Assembly (NCBI GenBank): GCA_947478935.1
Contig: CANJXV010000008.1
Span: 1 to 23,617 of the forward strand
Source: Comamonadaceae bacterium
Lineage (GTDB): Bacteria > Pseudomonadota > Gammaproteobacteria > Burkholderiales > Burkholderiaceae_C
DNA length: 23,617 bases
Direction of reading: 5' to 3'
This document shows positions 1 to 7,812 of this stretch, in pieces. How positions within the stretch are numbered: position 1 is the first letter of the stretch; each line of letters starts with the position of its first letter. A program made the translations under genes and the position numbers. The notes under the pieces were generated by a model, which was not told the DNA's origin, searched no databases, and saw only the letters and a list, made by a program, of their open reading frames with translations.

Positions 1-1
1 G

Positions 2-295
2 GCGCTGGCACAGGACAAGGTTCAAACGCAGATTCAAATTTACGGCTCACAATTGATGACGGATGCAGAGCGTATCGAATACCAAACAAAAATACGTGCA
101 CTAAAAACCACCAAAGAACGCGACGCATTTAGGGTAGAGCACCATGACTTGATGAAATTGCGCGCCGCAGATCAAGGTATCACCTTACCCAATACCGCGC
201 CCGATACCCGTCCTTCTCCTAATGCCAAAGATGGCACCCGGCCGGGTACTGGCGCTGCAACGGGCGCTGGTCAGGGCAAAGGACTTGGCAAATAA
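2..295 (+). CDS. Small basic protein of unknown function, 5' end cut by window edge
   Basis: The reading frame is open to the left edge, so only the last 97 residues are visible. They begin with a charged helical stretch containing IYGSQLM, then a Lys/Arg/Glu/His-rich region (ERIEY, KTTKERDAF, EHHDLM), and end in a low-complexity tail rich in Gly, Pro, Thr and Ala. I recall similar short proteins with the pattern IYGSQLM-x-ERxEY and an EHH motif in Burkholderiales, where they are annotated as hypothetical. Alternating basic and acidic residues suggest a helical, possibly periplasmic protein, but any signal peptide would lie outside the window. The ATG at 53 is internal to the homologous region, so I do not take it as the start. 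Function unknown. Confidence 0.7.
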   Translation, partial: ALAQDKVQTQIQIYGSQLMTDAERIEYQTKIRALKTTKERDAFRVEHHDLMKLRAADQGITLPNTAPDTRPSPNAKDGTRPGTGAATGAGQGKGLGK

Positions 296-619
296 AGATA
301 CCCAAAGCGCCTAAGGAACTTCTGCATAAGTCAAAACCCGTCATTGCGTACATGGAGCGCAGCGAAGCAATCTATTTTGCTTGCCTATCAACCACTTGTG
401 GATTGCCGCGACGCGGTAGTCCATCGCGGCGCGCTGCACAAGTCCGCAAACGCGCGCATCCATGGATTACCACGGCCTGCGGCCTCGCTGTCACAGGTTT
501 GGACTTGTGCGGAGCTTCCCTCGCAAACCATATTGCTATCTTCAGATTGCAAATAGCCGATAGCTTTCTGTCACAAAAGCGTGGGTTACTTTGGCTGGCA
601 AAAATGCCGCGCGTGTGCT
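296..619. other. Non-coding gap of 324 bases
   Basis: No convincing gene is present between the small basic protein and the enolase-superfamily gene. The two overlapping open frames here have no recognisable protein character and run through repeat-like DNA. The gap holds a degenerate palindromic element (entered separately) and a perfect 10-bp inverted repeat, GCACAAGTCC at 436-445 with its complement at 501-510. A weaker GCTATC/GATAGC pair lies at 535-540 and 559-564. It resembles the GCTATC...GATAGC intergenic pairs I recall from Comamonadaceae genomes. Confidence 0.6.
339..493. repeat. Degenerate palindromic intergenic repeat (MITE/REP-like)
   Basis: The stretch starts with CGTCATTGCG and AGCGCAGCGAAGCAATC and contains GGATTGCCGCG (400-410). 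It ends with GGATTACCACG and CTGCGGCCTCGCTGTCAC. This is the decayed form of a widespread bacterial palindromic element whose intact ends read as a CGTCATTGCGAG...AAGCAATCC arm facing GGATTGCC...CGCAATGACG. The two halves face each other imperfectly. No open frame for a transposase is present, so it would be non-autonomous. A related stretch occurs at 5091-5175. Confidence 0.5.
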
Positions 620-1792
620 TTAGTTAGCCCTTGCGCATGCAGAGGCCAACGCCTCCAAGTCCGGCTCCACACCAATACCGGGTAGCGCGTCTAAAGTGAT
701 GCAGCTATCCCGCACTTGCGCTAGCGGCGGCGCCAGCAGGCTGCGCAAGGCGTTGTCGTTGGCATCGACTTCCAGCAAGCCATCGCCACCCGCAGCGGCC
801 AGCACATGGGCCGAGGCCATGAGGCCGATGCCCGCACCCAAAAAATGCGGACAGTAGCGCAGACCTTGCGCCCGTATGCTTTCTATCACCGGCCAAACGC
901 CAGAGATGCCGCCCCATTTGGCGATGTCGGGCTGAACCACGCCGAATGCGCCGCTGTTTATGCCTTGCTCAAAGGCTTGGCGGCCCAGCATGTTTTCCCC
1001 AGCGGCCAGCGGCATACTGGCGCTTGCCTTTAATTGCTGCCAAGCTGCCATGCTGCTGTCAGCGCGTAGCGGCTCTTCCAACCAGGCCAGGCCAAAGCGC
1101 GCAAGTTGCGGCAACATGTATTGCGCTTTGTCCAGATTCCACGCTTGGTTCACATCGGCCATTACATCGAGGTCGGGTCCCAGCCATTCGCGCACGGCAT
1201 GCAGATTCGCCAGGTCTTGCGTATCGTCAAAGCCGATTTTGAGTTTGAAGGCACGATAGCCCGCAGCGTACATGTGCTGCACCACCGCCAAAGGCGCGTC
1301 CGGATTGATGCCGCTGGCATAGACGGGCACGGTGTTGTTATTGCTACCGAGCAGCCGGTACAAGGGCAGGCTGGCGCGGCGGGCGCACAGGTCCCACAGC
1401 GCCAAATCCACCCCGGCGATGACTTGGGCCAGTGGGCCGAATTCGCCGGTTTGCAGCGCCAGCACTTCGGTGCGGGCCGTCGCATGGCCGTACGCCTGTT
1501 GCGGGCTGTCAAAAGACTGGTTCAGCAGCAAGGGCGCAATCACCGTGTCCAGCAAGCGCGCCCGGTGCTCTGCGCCGCAGGATGGGAAGTTGCACCAGAC
1601 CTCGCCCCAGCCGATGGCGCCATCGGAAGTTTCGGCGCGCACCAACAAGGCCGGGCGGTCGCGCATGATGCCAAAAGAGGTGCGCACCGGCACCGGGCTG
1701 GGGCAGCGAAACACAAAGGCGCGCAGGCTTTTCACGGTAATGCCCAGGGGCAAAGCGCTGGTGTGAGGATCGGGCAGCGGAGCAGTAAGCAT
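620..1792 (-). CDS. Mandelate racemase/muconate lactonizing enzyme family protein (enolase superfamily)
   Basis: This 390-residue protein has the length and layout of the mandelate racemase group: an N-terminal capping domain (about 1-150) and a TIM barrel. Visible catalytic residues are the KLK motif (K183, K185), metal ligands D213 (in DVNQAW), E240 (in LEEP) and E266 (in GEN), and the Asp/His dyad D289 (in QPD) and H316. Most spacings match those I recall for mandelate racemase: K to third ligand 83, third ligand to Asp 23, Asp to His 27. The family abstracts the proton alpha to a carboxylate and then racemises or dehydrates the substrate; sugar-acid dehydratases are common members. The substrate here cannot be assigned. 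It is transcribed away from the GMC/aldehyde dehydrogenase pair and shares a 113-bp intergenic region with it, which suggests shared control. Confidence 0.9.
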   Translation of the reverse strand: MLTAPLPDPHTSALPLGITVKSLRAFVFRCPSPVPVRTSFGIMRDRPALLVRAETSDGAIGWGEVWCNFPSCGAEHRARLLDTVIAPLLLNQSFDSPQQAYGHATARTEVLALQTGEFGPLAQVIAGVDLALWDLCARRASLPLYRLLGSNNNTVPVYASGINPDAPLAVVQHMYAAGYRAFKLKIGFDDTQDLANLHAVREWLGPDLDVMADVNQAWNLDKAQYMLPQLARFGLAWLEEPLRADSSMAAWQQLKASASMPLAAGENMLGRQAFEQGINSGAFGVVQPDIAKWGGISGVWPVIESIRAQGLRYCPHFLGAGIGLMASAHVLAAAGGDGLLEVDANDNALRSLLAPPLAQVRDSCITLDALPGIGVEPDLEALASACARAN

Positions 1793-1802
1793 GGTAAAAG
1801 TC

Positions 1803-1828
1803 TAAAGGTATGGCATATAATACCTTTA
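1803..1828. promoter_or_regulatory. Perfect 9-bp inverted repeat around a TATAAT box between divergent genes
   Basis: TAAAGGTAT at 1803-1811 is followed after 8 bases by its exact reverse complement ATACCTTTA at 1820-1828. A consensus -10 hexamer TATAAT (1816-1821, plus strand) lies inside it, and the opposite strand offers TATTAT. No good -35 box is visible in either direction, which would suit an activator- or repressor-controlled promoter. The position between the enolase-family gene and the GMC gene suggests an operator controlling both. Which regulator binds is unknown. Confidence 0.55.
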
Positions 1829-1905
1829 ACGCTTGAGACGCTGTCTTTTCATGGAAAACCTGCATCTTCGGCTGTTAAAAAATTACATAACCCCGCCATC
1901 ACGCC

Positions 1906-3552
1906 ATGACCAAAGCCACCATATCCCAGGGGTATGACTACATCATCATCGGTGCCGGTTCCGCAGGTTGTGTGTTGGCCAACCGCCTGAGCGCGGACCC
2001 GGCTTGTAGAGTTTTGTTACTGGAGGCCGGTGGCGCATCGCAAGGTTTTTGGTTGCGTTTACCGGTAGGCTATTTCCGCACTATCAACGACACGCGTTTT
2101 TCCTGGCAGTTTCCGGTGGAGCCGCAGGCTTACACCATGGGTCGCACCATGGTGTGGCCGCGCGGCAAAGTGTTGGGCGGCTCTAGCGCGATCAATGGCT
2201 TGCTCTATATACGCGGCCAGCGTGCCGACTACGATGACTGGGCCGCGCTAGGCGCCAAAGGCTGGGGCTATGACGATGTCTTGCCTTTCTTCAAATGCTC
2301 GGAGCGCTATGAAGGTGGCGCCAACGCTTTCCACGGTGACAGTGGCGAATTGGGCGTATCCGACCTGCGCAACGAGCACCCCTATTGCGAGGCCTGGCTC
2401 GATGCCGCAGCCCAGGCCGGCCATGCCCGCACCGATGACTTTAATGGCGCCCAATCCGATGGCATGGGCCGCTACCAACTGACTTTGCGCGGACACTGGC
2501 GCTGTGATGCGGCGACCGCGTTTTTGCGCCCAGCCATGGGCCGCAAAAACTTGCGCGTGATAACTGGCGCCCATGTGACGCAAATTCTGCAAGCGCATGG
2601 GCGCGCCGCGGGCGTGCAATGGCTGCAAGCGGGTAAGCAGCAAGAGGCGCGGGTCGATGGCGAAGTACTGCTGTCTGCGGGTGCTTTGCAGTCGCCACAG
2701 ATATTGCAGCTTTCGGGCATTGGGCCAGCGGCTTTGTTGCGTGCGCACCGTGTCGATGTCAACGTCGATGCGCCCGAGGTTGGCGCTAATTTGCAAGACC
2801 ATTACCAGGCGCGTGTGATTGTGAAGCTGCGCAAACCCCATTCGCTCAATGACGATGTGCGCAGTCCATTGCGCTTGGCGCAAATGGGCGCGCAGTGGTT
2901 GTTTCAGCAACGCGGGCCTTTGACGGTGGGCGCGGGCCAGGTGGGCGGGCTGGCCTGCACCGAACATGCGCAAGATGGCCGCGCCGATGTGTTGTTTAAC
3001 GTGATGCCTTTGTCGGTGGATAAACCGGGCGACCCGCTGCACCGCTTCTCGGGGTTTTCGGCTTCGGCCACGCAATGCCGGCCTTTATCTACTGGCACGG
3101 TGCAATTGCAATCCAACAACCCAACGGCTGCGCCGCGCATCGTGTCTAACTATTTACGCGACCCGCAGGATGTGCGGGTGCTGGTGGCCGGGCTGCGCCA
3201 GTTGCGCGAGATTTATGCCCAACCGGCTTTTAGTGGACTAGTTACTGGCGAGGAATATTTTCCCGGCAATGCGGTAGTGGGCGAAAAGGCTTTAGAAGCT
3301 TTCGCCCGCTCGCGCGGCGGCACGGTCTATCACCCGGTAGGTACTTGCCGCATGGGCGCGGATGAGCACTCCGTCGTGGATGATCGATTAAGGGTGCGCG
3401 GCGTGGCAGGTTTGCGCGTCATCGATGCCTCGGTCATGCCGCGCCTGGTGTCCACCAATACCAATGCGGCGGCTATCATGATTGGGGAAAAAGGCGCCGC
3501 CATGGTGCTGGAAGATGCCCGGCGCGGCACCTCTGCAAACCATTCCCATTAA
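1906..3552 (+). CDS. GMC-family FAD-dependent alcohol oxidoreductase (choline dehydrogenase-like)
   Basis: This 548-residue protein is a full-length glucose-methanol-choline oxidoreductase. The N-terminal Rossmann motif GAGSAG (16-21) with the acidic LLLEAGG end of strand 2 binds FAD. The first GMC signature is WPRGKVLGGSSAING (84-98), and the second is GALQSPQILQLSGIGP (259-274). The C-terminal catalytic pair is H476 (in YHPVGT) and N520 (in STNTNAA). The family oxidises primary or secondary alcohols to aldehydes or ketones, passing electrons to a membrane acceptor or oxygen. It has no signal peptide, so it is cytoplasmic or membrane-peripheral. An aldehyde dehydrogenase gene follows after 46 bases, so an alcohol-aldehyde-acid sequence is likely. 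BetA-like chemistry is possible, but the exact alcohol cannot be named. Confidence 0.93.
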   Translation: MTKATISQGYDYIIIGAGSAGCVLANRLSADPACRVLLLEAGGASQGFWLRLPVGYFRTINDTRFSWQFPVEPQAYTMGRTMVWPRGKVLGGSSAINGLLYIRGQRADYDDWAALGAKGWGYDDVLPFFKCSERYEGGANAFHGDSGELGVSDLRNEHPYCEAWLDAAAQAGHARTDDFNGAQSDGMGRYQLTLRGHWRCDAATAFLRPAMGRKNLRVITGAHVTQILQAHGRAAGVQWLQAGKQQEARVDGEVLLSAGALQSPQILQLSGIGPAALLRAHRVDVNVDAPEVGANLQDHYQARVIVKLRKPHSLNDDVRSPLRLAQMGAQWLFQQRGPLTVGAGQVGGLACTEHAQDGRADVLFNVMPLSVDKPGDPLHRFSGFSASATQCRPLSTGTVQLQSNNPTAAPRIVSNYLRDPQDVRVLVAGLRQLREIYAQPAFSGLVTGEEYFPGNAVVGEKALEAFARSRGGTVYHPVGTCRMGADEHSVVDDRLRVRGVAGLRVIDASVMPRLVSTNTNAAAIMIGEKGAAMVLEDARRGTSANHSH

Positions 3553-3598
3553 TGCGCCTATCTGCCTGATGCGCGCCCTATAACTAGAAAGAAAACTA

Positions 3599-5041
3599 AT
3601 GAACGATTACCCTGACATCCAACTCCATATCGACGGCCAGTGGCGCGCAGGTGCCTGCGGGCGCAGCCTGCCGGTGCGCAACCCGGCCAATGGCGAAGTG
3701 ATGGCACAACTGGCGTGCGCGGACCTGGACGACGTCGCCCAAGCGGCGGACTCCGCTGAACGCGGCTTTGCGGTGTGGAGCCGCACTAGCGCGTTTGAGC
3801 GCTACAAGACCATGCGCAAAGCTGCGCAACTGCTGCGCGAGCGTGCCGACCACGTGGCCCGCCTCATGACTATGGAGCAAGGCAAACCGTTGGCCGAGGC
3901 GCGCATGGAAGTGTTGGCCGGTGCCGACACCATCGACTGGTTTGCCGAAGAAGGACGGCGTGCCTATGGCCGCGTGATTCCCGCGCGCCAGCAGGATGTG
4001 TACCAACTGGTGGTGAAAGAGCCGGTAGGGCCGGTGGCAGCTTTTACGCCCTGGAATTTTCCAATCAACCAAATCGTGCGCAAGCTGGCCGCTGCGCTGG
4101 CTGCCGGTTGCTCTATCGTGGTCAAGGCACCGGAAGAAACACCGGCATCCCCCGCAGCGCTTATTACTACCTTTATCGACGCCGGTGTGCCCGCGGGCGT
4201 GGTCAATCTGATTTACGGCGATCCGGCGCAAATATCGTCGTACCTGATTGCGCATCCGGTCATTCGCAAAATTTCGTTTACCGGCTCCACCGTGGTGGGC
4301 AAGCAATTAGCGTCCATGGCCGGCTTGCACATGAAGCGCATGACCATGGAGTTGGGCGGCCATGCGCCGGTCATCGTGTTTAACGATGCGGACGTGGCCC
4401 TGGCCGCCAAGACCATGGTGGCGAGCAAGTTTCGCAATGCCGGTCAGGTTTGCGTGTCGCCCACCCGGTTTTTGGTGCAAGAGGGCGTGTACTGCGAATT
4501 TGTAGCGCAATTTGTAGAGCACACCCGCAAGCTCAAAGTCGGTAATGGATTGGACACGGCCAGCAATATGGGCCCGCTGGCCAACCCGCGCCGCGTCAGC
4601 GCCATGCAAAGCCTGACGGACGACGCCTGCGCGCACAACGCGCAACTGGTGTTGGGCGGCAAACCCCTAGCCGGTGCCGGCAATTATTGGGAGCCTACCG
4701 TCTTGACCGAAGTGCCGCTGGACGCGCGCGCCATGATCGACGAGCCCTTTGGCCCCATGGCTTTGATCAACCCGTTTGCCAGTTTTGACGATGCGGTGCG
4801 CGAAGCCAATCGCCTGCCCGCTGGGCTTGCGGCTTATGCCTGGACCCGCTCGGCCCGCACCGCCCAACAAATCGGCGCTGCCGTGCAGGCCGGCATGGTC
4901 AGCATCAACCACCTGGGACTGGGCATGCCCGAGACGCCGTTCGGCGGCGTAAAAGACTCCGGCTACGGTTCCGAAGGCGGCACTGAAGCGCTGGAAGCGT
5001 ATTTGAATCCCAAGTTCATTTCGCAGGCGGGCTTGATTTAA
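3599..5041 (+). CDS. NAD(P)-dependent aldehyde dehydrogenase (succinate-semialdehyde dehydrogenase-like)
   Basis: At 480 residues the protein has the normal length of the ALDH superfamily. The Rossmann region contains TPWNFP (N153) and VVKAPEE (K176). FTGSTVVG (227-234) follows, then the general base in MELGGHAP (E251) and the nucleophile in NAGQVCVSPTR (C285). The sequence style is closest to the GabD/betaine-aldehyde group. It should oxidise an aldehyde to the carboxylate in the cytoplasm with NAD+ or NADP+. The gene lies 46 bases after the GMC oxidoreductase on the same strand, so the two very probably form an operon and act in series. The ribosome-binding site is weak (GAAAG). The alternative, a bona fide betaine aldehyde dehydrogenase, is not supported specifically. 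Confidence 0.95.
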   Translation: MNDYPDIQLHIDGQWRAGACGRSLPVRNPANGEVMAQLACADLDDVAQAADSAERGFAVWSRTSAFERYKTMRKAAQLLRERADHVARLMTMEQGKPLAEARMEVLAGADTIDWFAEEGRRAYGRVIPARQQDVYQLVVKEPVGPVAAFTPWNFPINQIVRKLAAALAAGCSIVVKAPEETPASPAALITTFIDAGVPAGVVNLIYGDPAQISSYLIAHPVIRKISFTGSTVVGKQLASMAGLHMKRMTMELGGHAPVIVFNDADVALAAKTMVASKFRNAGQVCVSPTRFLVQEGVYCEFVAQFVEHTRKLKVGNGLDTASNMGPLANPRRVSAMQSLTDDACAHNAQLVLGGKPLAGAGNYWEPTVLTEVPLDARAMIDEPFGPMALINPFASFDDAVREANRLPAGLAAYAWTRSARTAQQIGAAVQAGMVSINHLGLGMPETPFGGVKDSGYGSEGGTEALEAYLNPKFISQAGLI

Positions 5042-5090
5042 AGCACGTCGGGCGGCCGGTATTCGCAGGGTAGTTTTAAGTACGTAGTCG

Positions 5091-5175
5091 CAATCACAGT
5101 GAAGCAAGCCAGCTTTGTTGCTCAATCAAGTGCTTGTGGATCGCCGAGTCGCTGCGCTCTTCGTGATCATGAGCT
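5091..5175. repeat. Second, decayed copy of the intergenic palindromic repeat
   Basis: Positions 5099-5146 align with 362-408 with a single 1-base gap. The shared blocks are GAAGCAA, TTGC, ATCAA and CTTGTGGAT followed by GCCG; I estimate two thirds to three quarters identity by eye. The right part (GAGTCGCTGCGCTCTTCGTGATCAT) resembles the outer arm of the same class of palindrome. It fills most of the 160-base gap between the convergent aldehyde dehydrogenase and sulfatase genes. No transcription terminator is obvious there. Confidence 0.4.
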
Positions 5176-5201
5176 GATGCAGACCTGCCCTTGGCTCGTC
5201 G

Positions 5202-6761
5202 CTATTTCTTTAAGTCAGGCTGCACTGGCTCCACAAACGGGTAGCGCGCCCGCGCTTTCACTGTAGTCGGCCCGGCTGCGCCTGAACCTCGGATAAATCG
5301 CTGGCTTTCATCCACAAAAGGTTGATAGGCCCAGTTGGGATTGGTGGCCGACTGGCTGGCAACTTCTGCCAAAAACAAGCGTTCTTGTTGACTCGCCAAA
5401 ATTTGCGCATGTACCGTAGGCGGGTCCCAGTCTTGCACCAAGCGCACATGCAGGCTTTGCTCCGTAGCCGCGTGCGCGCTGTGTCCGGCCAGGTTATGCA
5501 GTTCATCCGGGTCTGTTTCTAAGTTAAACAAAAGTGGCTTAAGGCCGTGCGTGAAGATGTATTTCCAGGGGCCACTGCGCACCATGCGCGAGGGGGCTAT
5601 CACACCTTCGGAGCTGTATTCGGACACCACGCAGCGCTCGGGTTCTGAACCACCTTGCAGTAAGCCCACCAGGCTGTGCCCATGCAAGGGACCGACGGCA
5701 GGCGGTGGCTGGCCGTTATGCGCCAGATCGCGGAAGGTGGGCAATAAGTCCAGCAAGGAGACATGGTCTGCAACGCGTGCGGGCGCAAAGCGCTTGGGCA
5801 TGGAGACGATCAGCGGGACGCGCGCCGAGGCTTCAAAAAAGCATTGCTTAAACCACATGCCTCGCTCACCCAGCATCTCGCCATGGTCGCCGCAAAACAC
5901 CACCACGGTGTTGTCTTGTAAGCCTGTTTCTTCCAGTACGTTCAGGATACGCCCGATTTTTTCATCCACATAACTCACCATGCCGTAATAGGCGTGCCGC
6001 GCGCGGCGCACTTGGGCTTCGGACACGCTGTACAGGTCTTGCGCATGTGCCACATATAGCCATTGGCTGTGTACGTCCAGGTCGTCAAAGGGAATGGGCG
6101 GCACACGCGGCGCGTCGATGTCTTCTTCGCGGTACAGATCCCAAAAGCGCTGCGGCGCCACGAAAGGCGGGTGCGGGTGGGTGTAAGAGACGGTCAGGAA
6201 AAACGGTTTGTCGCGCGGTGCGCGCGCCAGGTCATACAGGCATTGCGCACCTTTGTATTCCACTTCGTCGTCGTAGTCGATTTGCATGCTGCGTACGCAA
6301 GGCCCAGCCTCCAGCACGGGCCGCATGCTCACGCCCGTGGGCCGGAAGCCCGGTCCTTTGCGCCAGTCGGGCGTCCAGGCAAAATCGGCGGGGTAGATGT
6401 CGGTTGTCAGGCGCTCGTCAAAACCGTGTAACTGGTCGGCGCCAATGAAATGCATCTTGCCGCACAAGATGGTGCGGTAACCCGCGTGGCGCAGGTAGTG
6501 CGCCATAGTGGGCGTGGCCGACGCGAATTCAGCCGCGTTGTCATACGCCCCAATGGAATGCGGTAAGCGTCCGCTCAGCATAGACACGCGCGAGGGCGCA
6601 CAAATCGGGAAGTTGCAATACGCGCTGTCAAACACCACACCGCGCTGTGCCAGTGCGCTTAAATGTGGCGTCTGTACCAGCGGGTGCCCGTGAAAGGGCA
6701 GCGTCGGCACAGCCAACTGGTCAGCCATGACCAGCAAAATATTAGGTTGCGCCGTGTTCAT
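5202..6761 (-). CDS. Choline-sulfatase-like sulfatase (Cys-type)
   Basis: This 519-residue protein belongs to the type I sulfatase/alkaline phosphatase superfamily. The formylglycine motif is CAPSR (C54 to R58), so C54 should be converted to formylglycine by a maturase encoded elsewhere. Metal-site residues include D14 in MADQ, the GKMH motif (K102, H104) and GDHGEMLGE (291-299). Several blocks look like BetC choline sulfatase: AYDNAAEF, DQLHGFDERLTTDIYPADF, THPHPPF and EYSSEGVIAP. A C-terminal WAYQPFVDESQRFIRG block resembles the choline-sulfatase C-terminal domain. There is no signal peptide, so it acts in the cytoplasm on an imported sulfate ester. It lies 21 bases after the Bug gene in the gntR-bug-sulfatase run. 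The substrate may be choline-O-sulfate or another small sulfate ester. Confidence 0.88.
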   Translation of the reverse strand: MNTAQPNILLVMADQLAVPTLPFHGHPLVQTPHLSALAQRGVVFDSAYCNFPICAPSRVSMLSGRLPHSIGAYDNAAEFASATPTMAHYLRHAGYRTILCGKMHFIGADQLHGFDERLTTDIYPADFAWTPDWRKGPGFRPTGVSMRPVLEAGPCVRSMQIDYDDEVEYKGAQCLYDLARAPRDKPFFLTVSYTHPHPPFVAPQRFWDLYREEDIDAPRVPPIPFDDLDVHSQWLYVAHAQDLYSVSEAQVRRARHAYYGMVSYVDEKIGRILNVLEETGLQDNTVVVFCGDHGEMLGERGMWFKQCFFEASARVPLIVSMPKRFAPARVADHVSLLDLLPTFRDLAHNGQPPPAVGPLHGHSLVGLLQGGSEPERCVVSEYSSEGVIAPSRMVRSGPWKYIFTHGLKPLLFNLETDPDELHNLAGHSAHAATEQSLHVRLVQDWDPPTVHAQILASQQERLFLAEVASQSATNPNWAYQPFVDESQRFIRGSGAAGPTTVKARARYPFVEPVQPDLKK

Positions 6762-6782
6762 GGGGAACGTGTGGGCTTGGAT

Positions 6783-7778
6783 TTATTCAGGCTTGATGTC
6801 TGCGGCCTTGACCACTTTGGTCCATTGCACTAACTCTTGCTTGAAAAATGCGTCAAAGATTTCGGGCTTACCGGGTTTAGCGCTGTTCATGCCGGAATTG
6901 GCCAGGGCTTGACCGAACTCGTCTTGCATCAGTACTTTATTGACTTCAGTCACTAGCTTGTCCACCACTGCCGCTGGTGTGCCTTTGGGGGCCAGCAGTC
7001 CCAGCCATTGGTCTACTTCAAAATCTTTCATGCCGGCCTCGGCCATGGTGGGAACCTGGGGCAAGCCAGGCATGCGTTGCGGGCTGGTTACCGCCAACGC
7101 GCGCAGCTTGCCCGCTTTGATTTGTGGCAGCGCTACCGCTGCATTGGCAAACTGGTAATCGATGCGGCCTGCAATTTGGTCGGTGATAGCCGCTGGTGCA
7201 CCAGTGTAGGGAATATGCACTACAAACAAATTGAGACGCGATTTGAGTAGCTCACCTGTCAAATGCGCGGGCGAACCTATACCGGCAGATGCGTAGCTCA
7301 GTGTGCCCGGCTTGGAGCGCGCGGTTTTAATGAGATCTTGCAGCGAACTTATATTGCTACTGGGATGCACAACCAGCACCAGCGGCCCATAAGCCACCAT
7401 GGCCACGCGCTCAAAGTCTTTGACCGCATCAAACGGCATGGGCGAACGCATGGCGGTATTCATGGTCAGAGCACTGGTAGTAAACAGCAAGGTGTAACCA
7501 TCAGCACTGGCTTTGGCCACTTGGTCAGCGCCGATGTTGCCACCGGCACCTAGCTTGTTTTCCACCACGAAAGGCTGTGCCATGCTGGTTTGCATGCGGC
7601 TACTCAGTTGGCGCGCGGCAACATCCACCAGTCCACCCGCAGGCCACGGCACGACCAAGCGTACGGGTTTATTGGGGTAATTTTGCGCGTGTGCTGGCGC
7701 GAGGTTGGCCATCAGTGTCGCAGCGGCAACAAACAGGGCGCGCAGTGCAGTGCGACGGGGAAATAAAGCGTTGTGCAT
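6783..7778 (-). CDS. Bug-family (tripartite tricarboxylate transporter) periplasmic substrate-binding protein
   Basis: The 331-residue protein starts with a basic N-region, a hydrophobic core and an Ala-His-Ala cleavage site near residue 31, followed by QNYPNKPVRLVVPWPAGG, the typical start of mature Bug proteins. Other family signs are VVENKLGAGG and DGYTLLFTT. I chose the ATG at 7778 because the signal peptide begins there and a good AAGGA Shine-Dalgarno sits 7 bases upstream; a longer frame upstream lacks support. Bug proteins bind carboxylates or other small polar molecules in the periplasm. No TctA/TctB membrane subunits are present, so it is an orphan, as is common in Burkholderiales. 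It lies between the GntR gene (34 bases) and the sulfatase, so its ligand is plausibly the sulfatase substrate. Confidence 0.92.
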   Translation of the reverse strand: MHNALFPRRTALRALFVAAATLMANLAPAHAQNYPNKPVRLVVPWPAGGLVDVAARQLSSRMQTSMAQPFVVENKLGAGGNIGADQVAKASADGYTLLFTTSALTMNTAMRSPMPFDAVKDFERVAMVAYGPLVLVVHPSSNISSLQDLIKTARSKPGTLSYASAGIGSPAHLTGELLKSRLNLFVVHIPYTGAPAAITDQIAGRIDYQFANAAVALPQIKAGKLRALAVTSPQRMPGLPQVPTMAEAGMKDFEVDQWLGLLAPKGTPAAVVDKLVTEVNKVLMQDEFGQALANSGMNSAKPGKPEIFDAFFKQELVQWTKVVKAADIKPE

Positions 7779-7812
7779 GGCGTAGTCCTTGAGGTGTAAA
7801 TGCAAAAAAGAG

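Noticed and set aside
535..575. Intrinsic terminator after the first gene
   Set aside because: The GCTATC/GATAGC stem is only 6 bp with an 18-base loop and no real T-run, and it lies far from the stop codon at 295.
344..627. Two overlapping plus-strand open frames
   Set aside because: They run through repeat-like DNA, have no family resemblance, no ribosome-binding site and odd composition.
1106..1909. Long plus-strand open frame of 267 residues
   Set aside because: It is antisense to the well-supported enolase-superfamily gene and its His/Gln/Arg-rich translation is typical of a shadow frame in GC-rich DNA.
2248..3075. Minus-strand open frame of 275 residues
   Set aside because: It is antisense to the GMC oxidoreductase, which has intact motifs along its whole length.
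3596..4306. Minus-strand open frame of 236 residues
   Set aside because: It is antisense to the aldehyde dehydrogenase and shows no domain character.
5202..6761. Naming the minus-strand sulfatase betC
   Set aside because: Similarity to choline sulfatases is clear by motif, but substrate specificity cannot be read and the gene context differs from bet operons.
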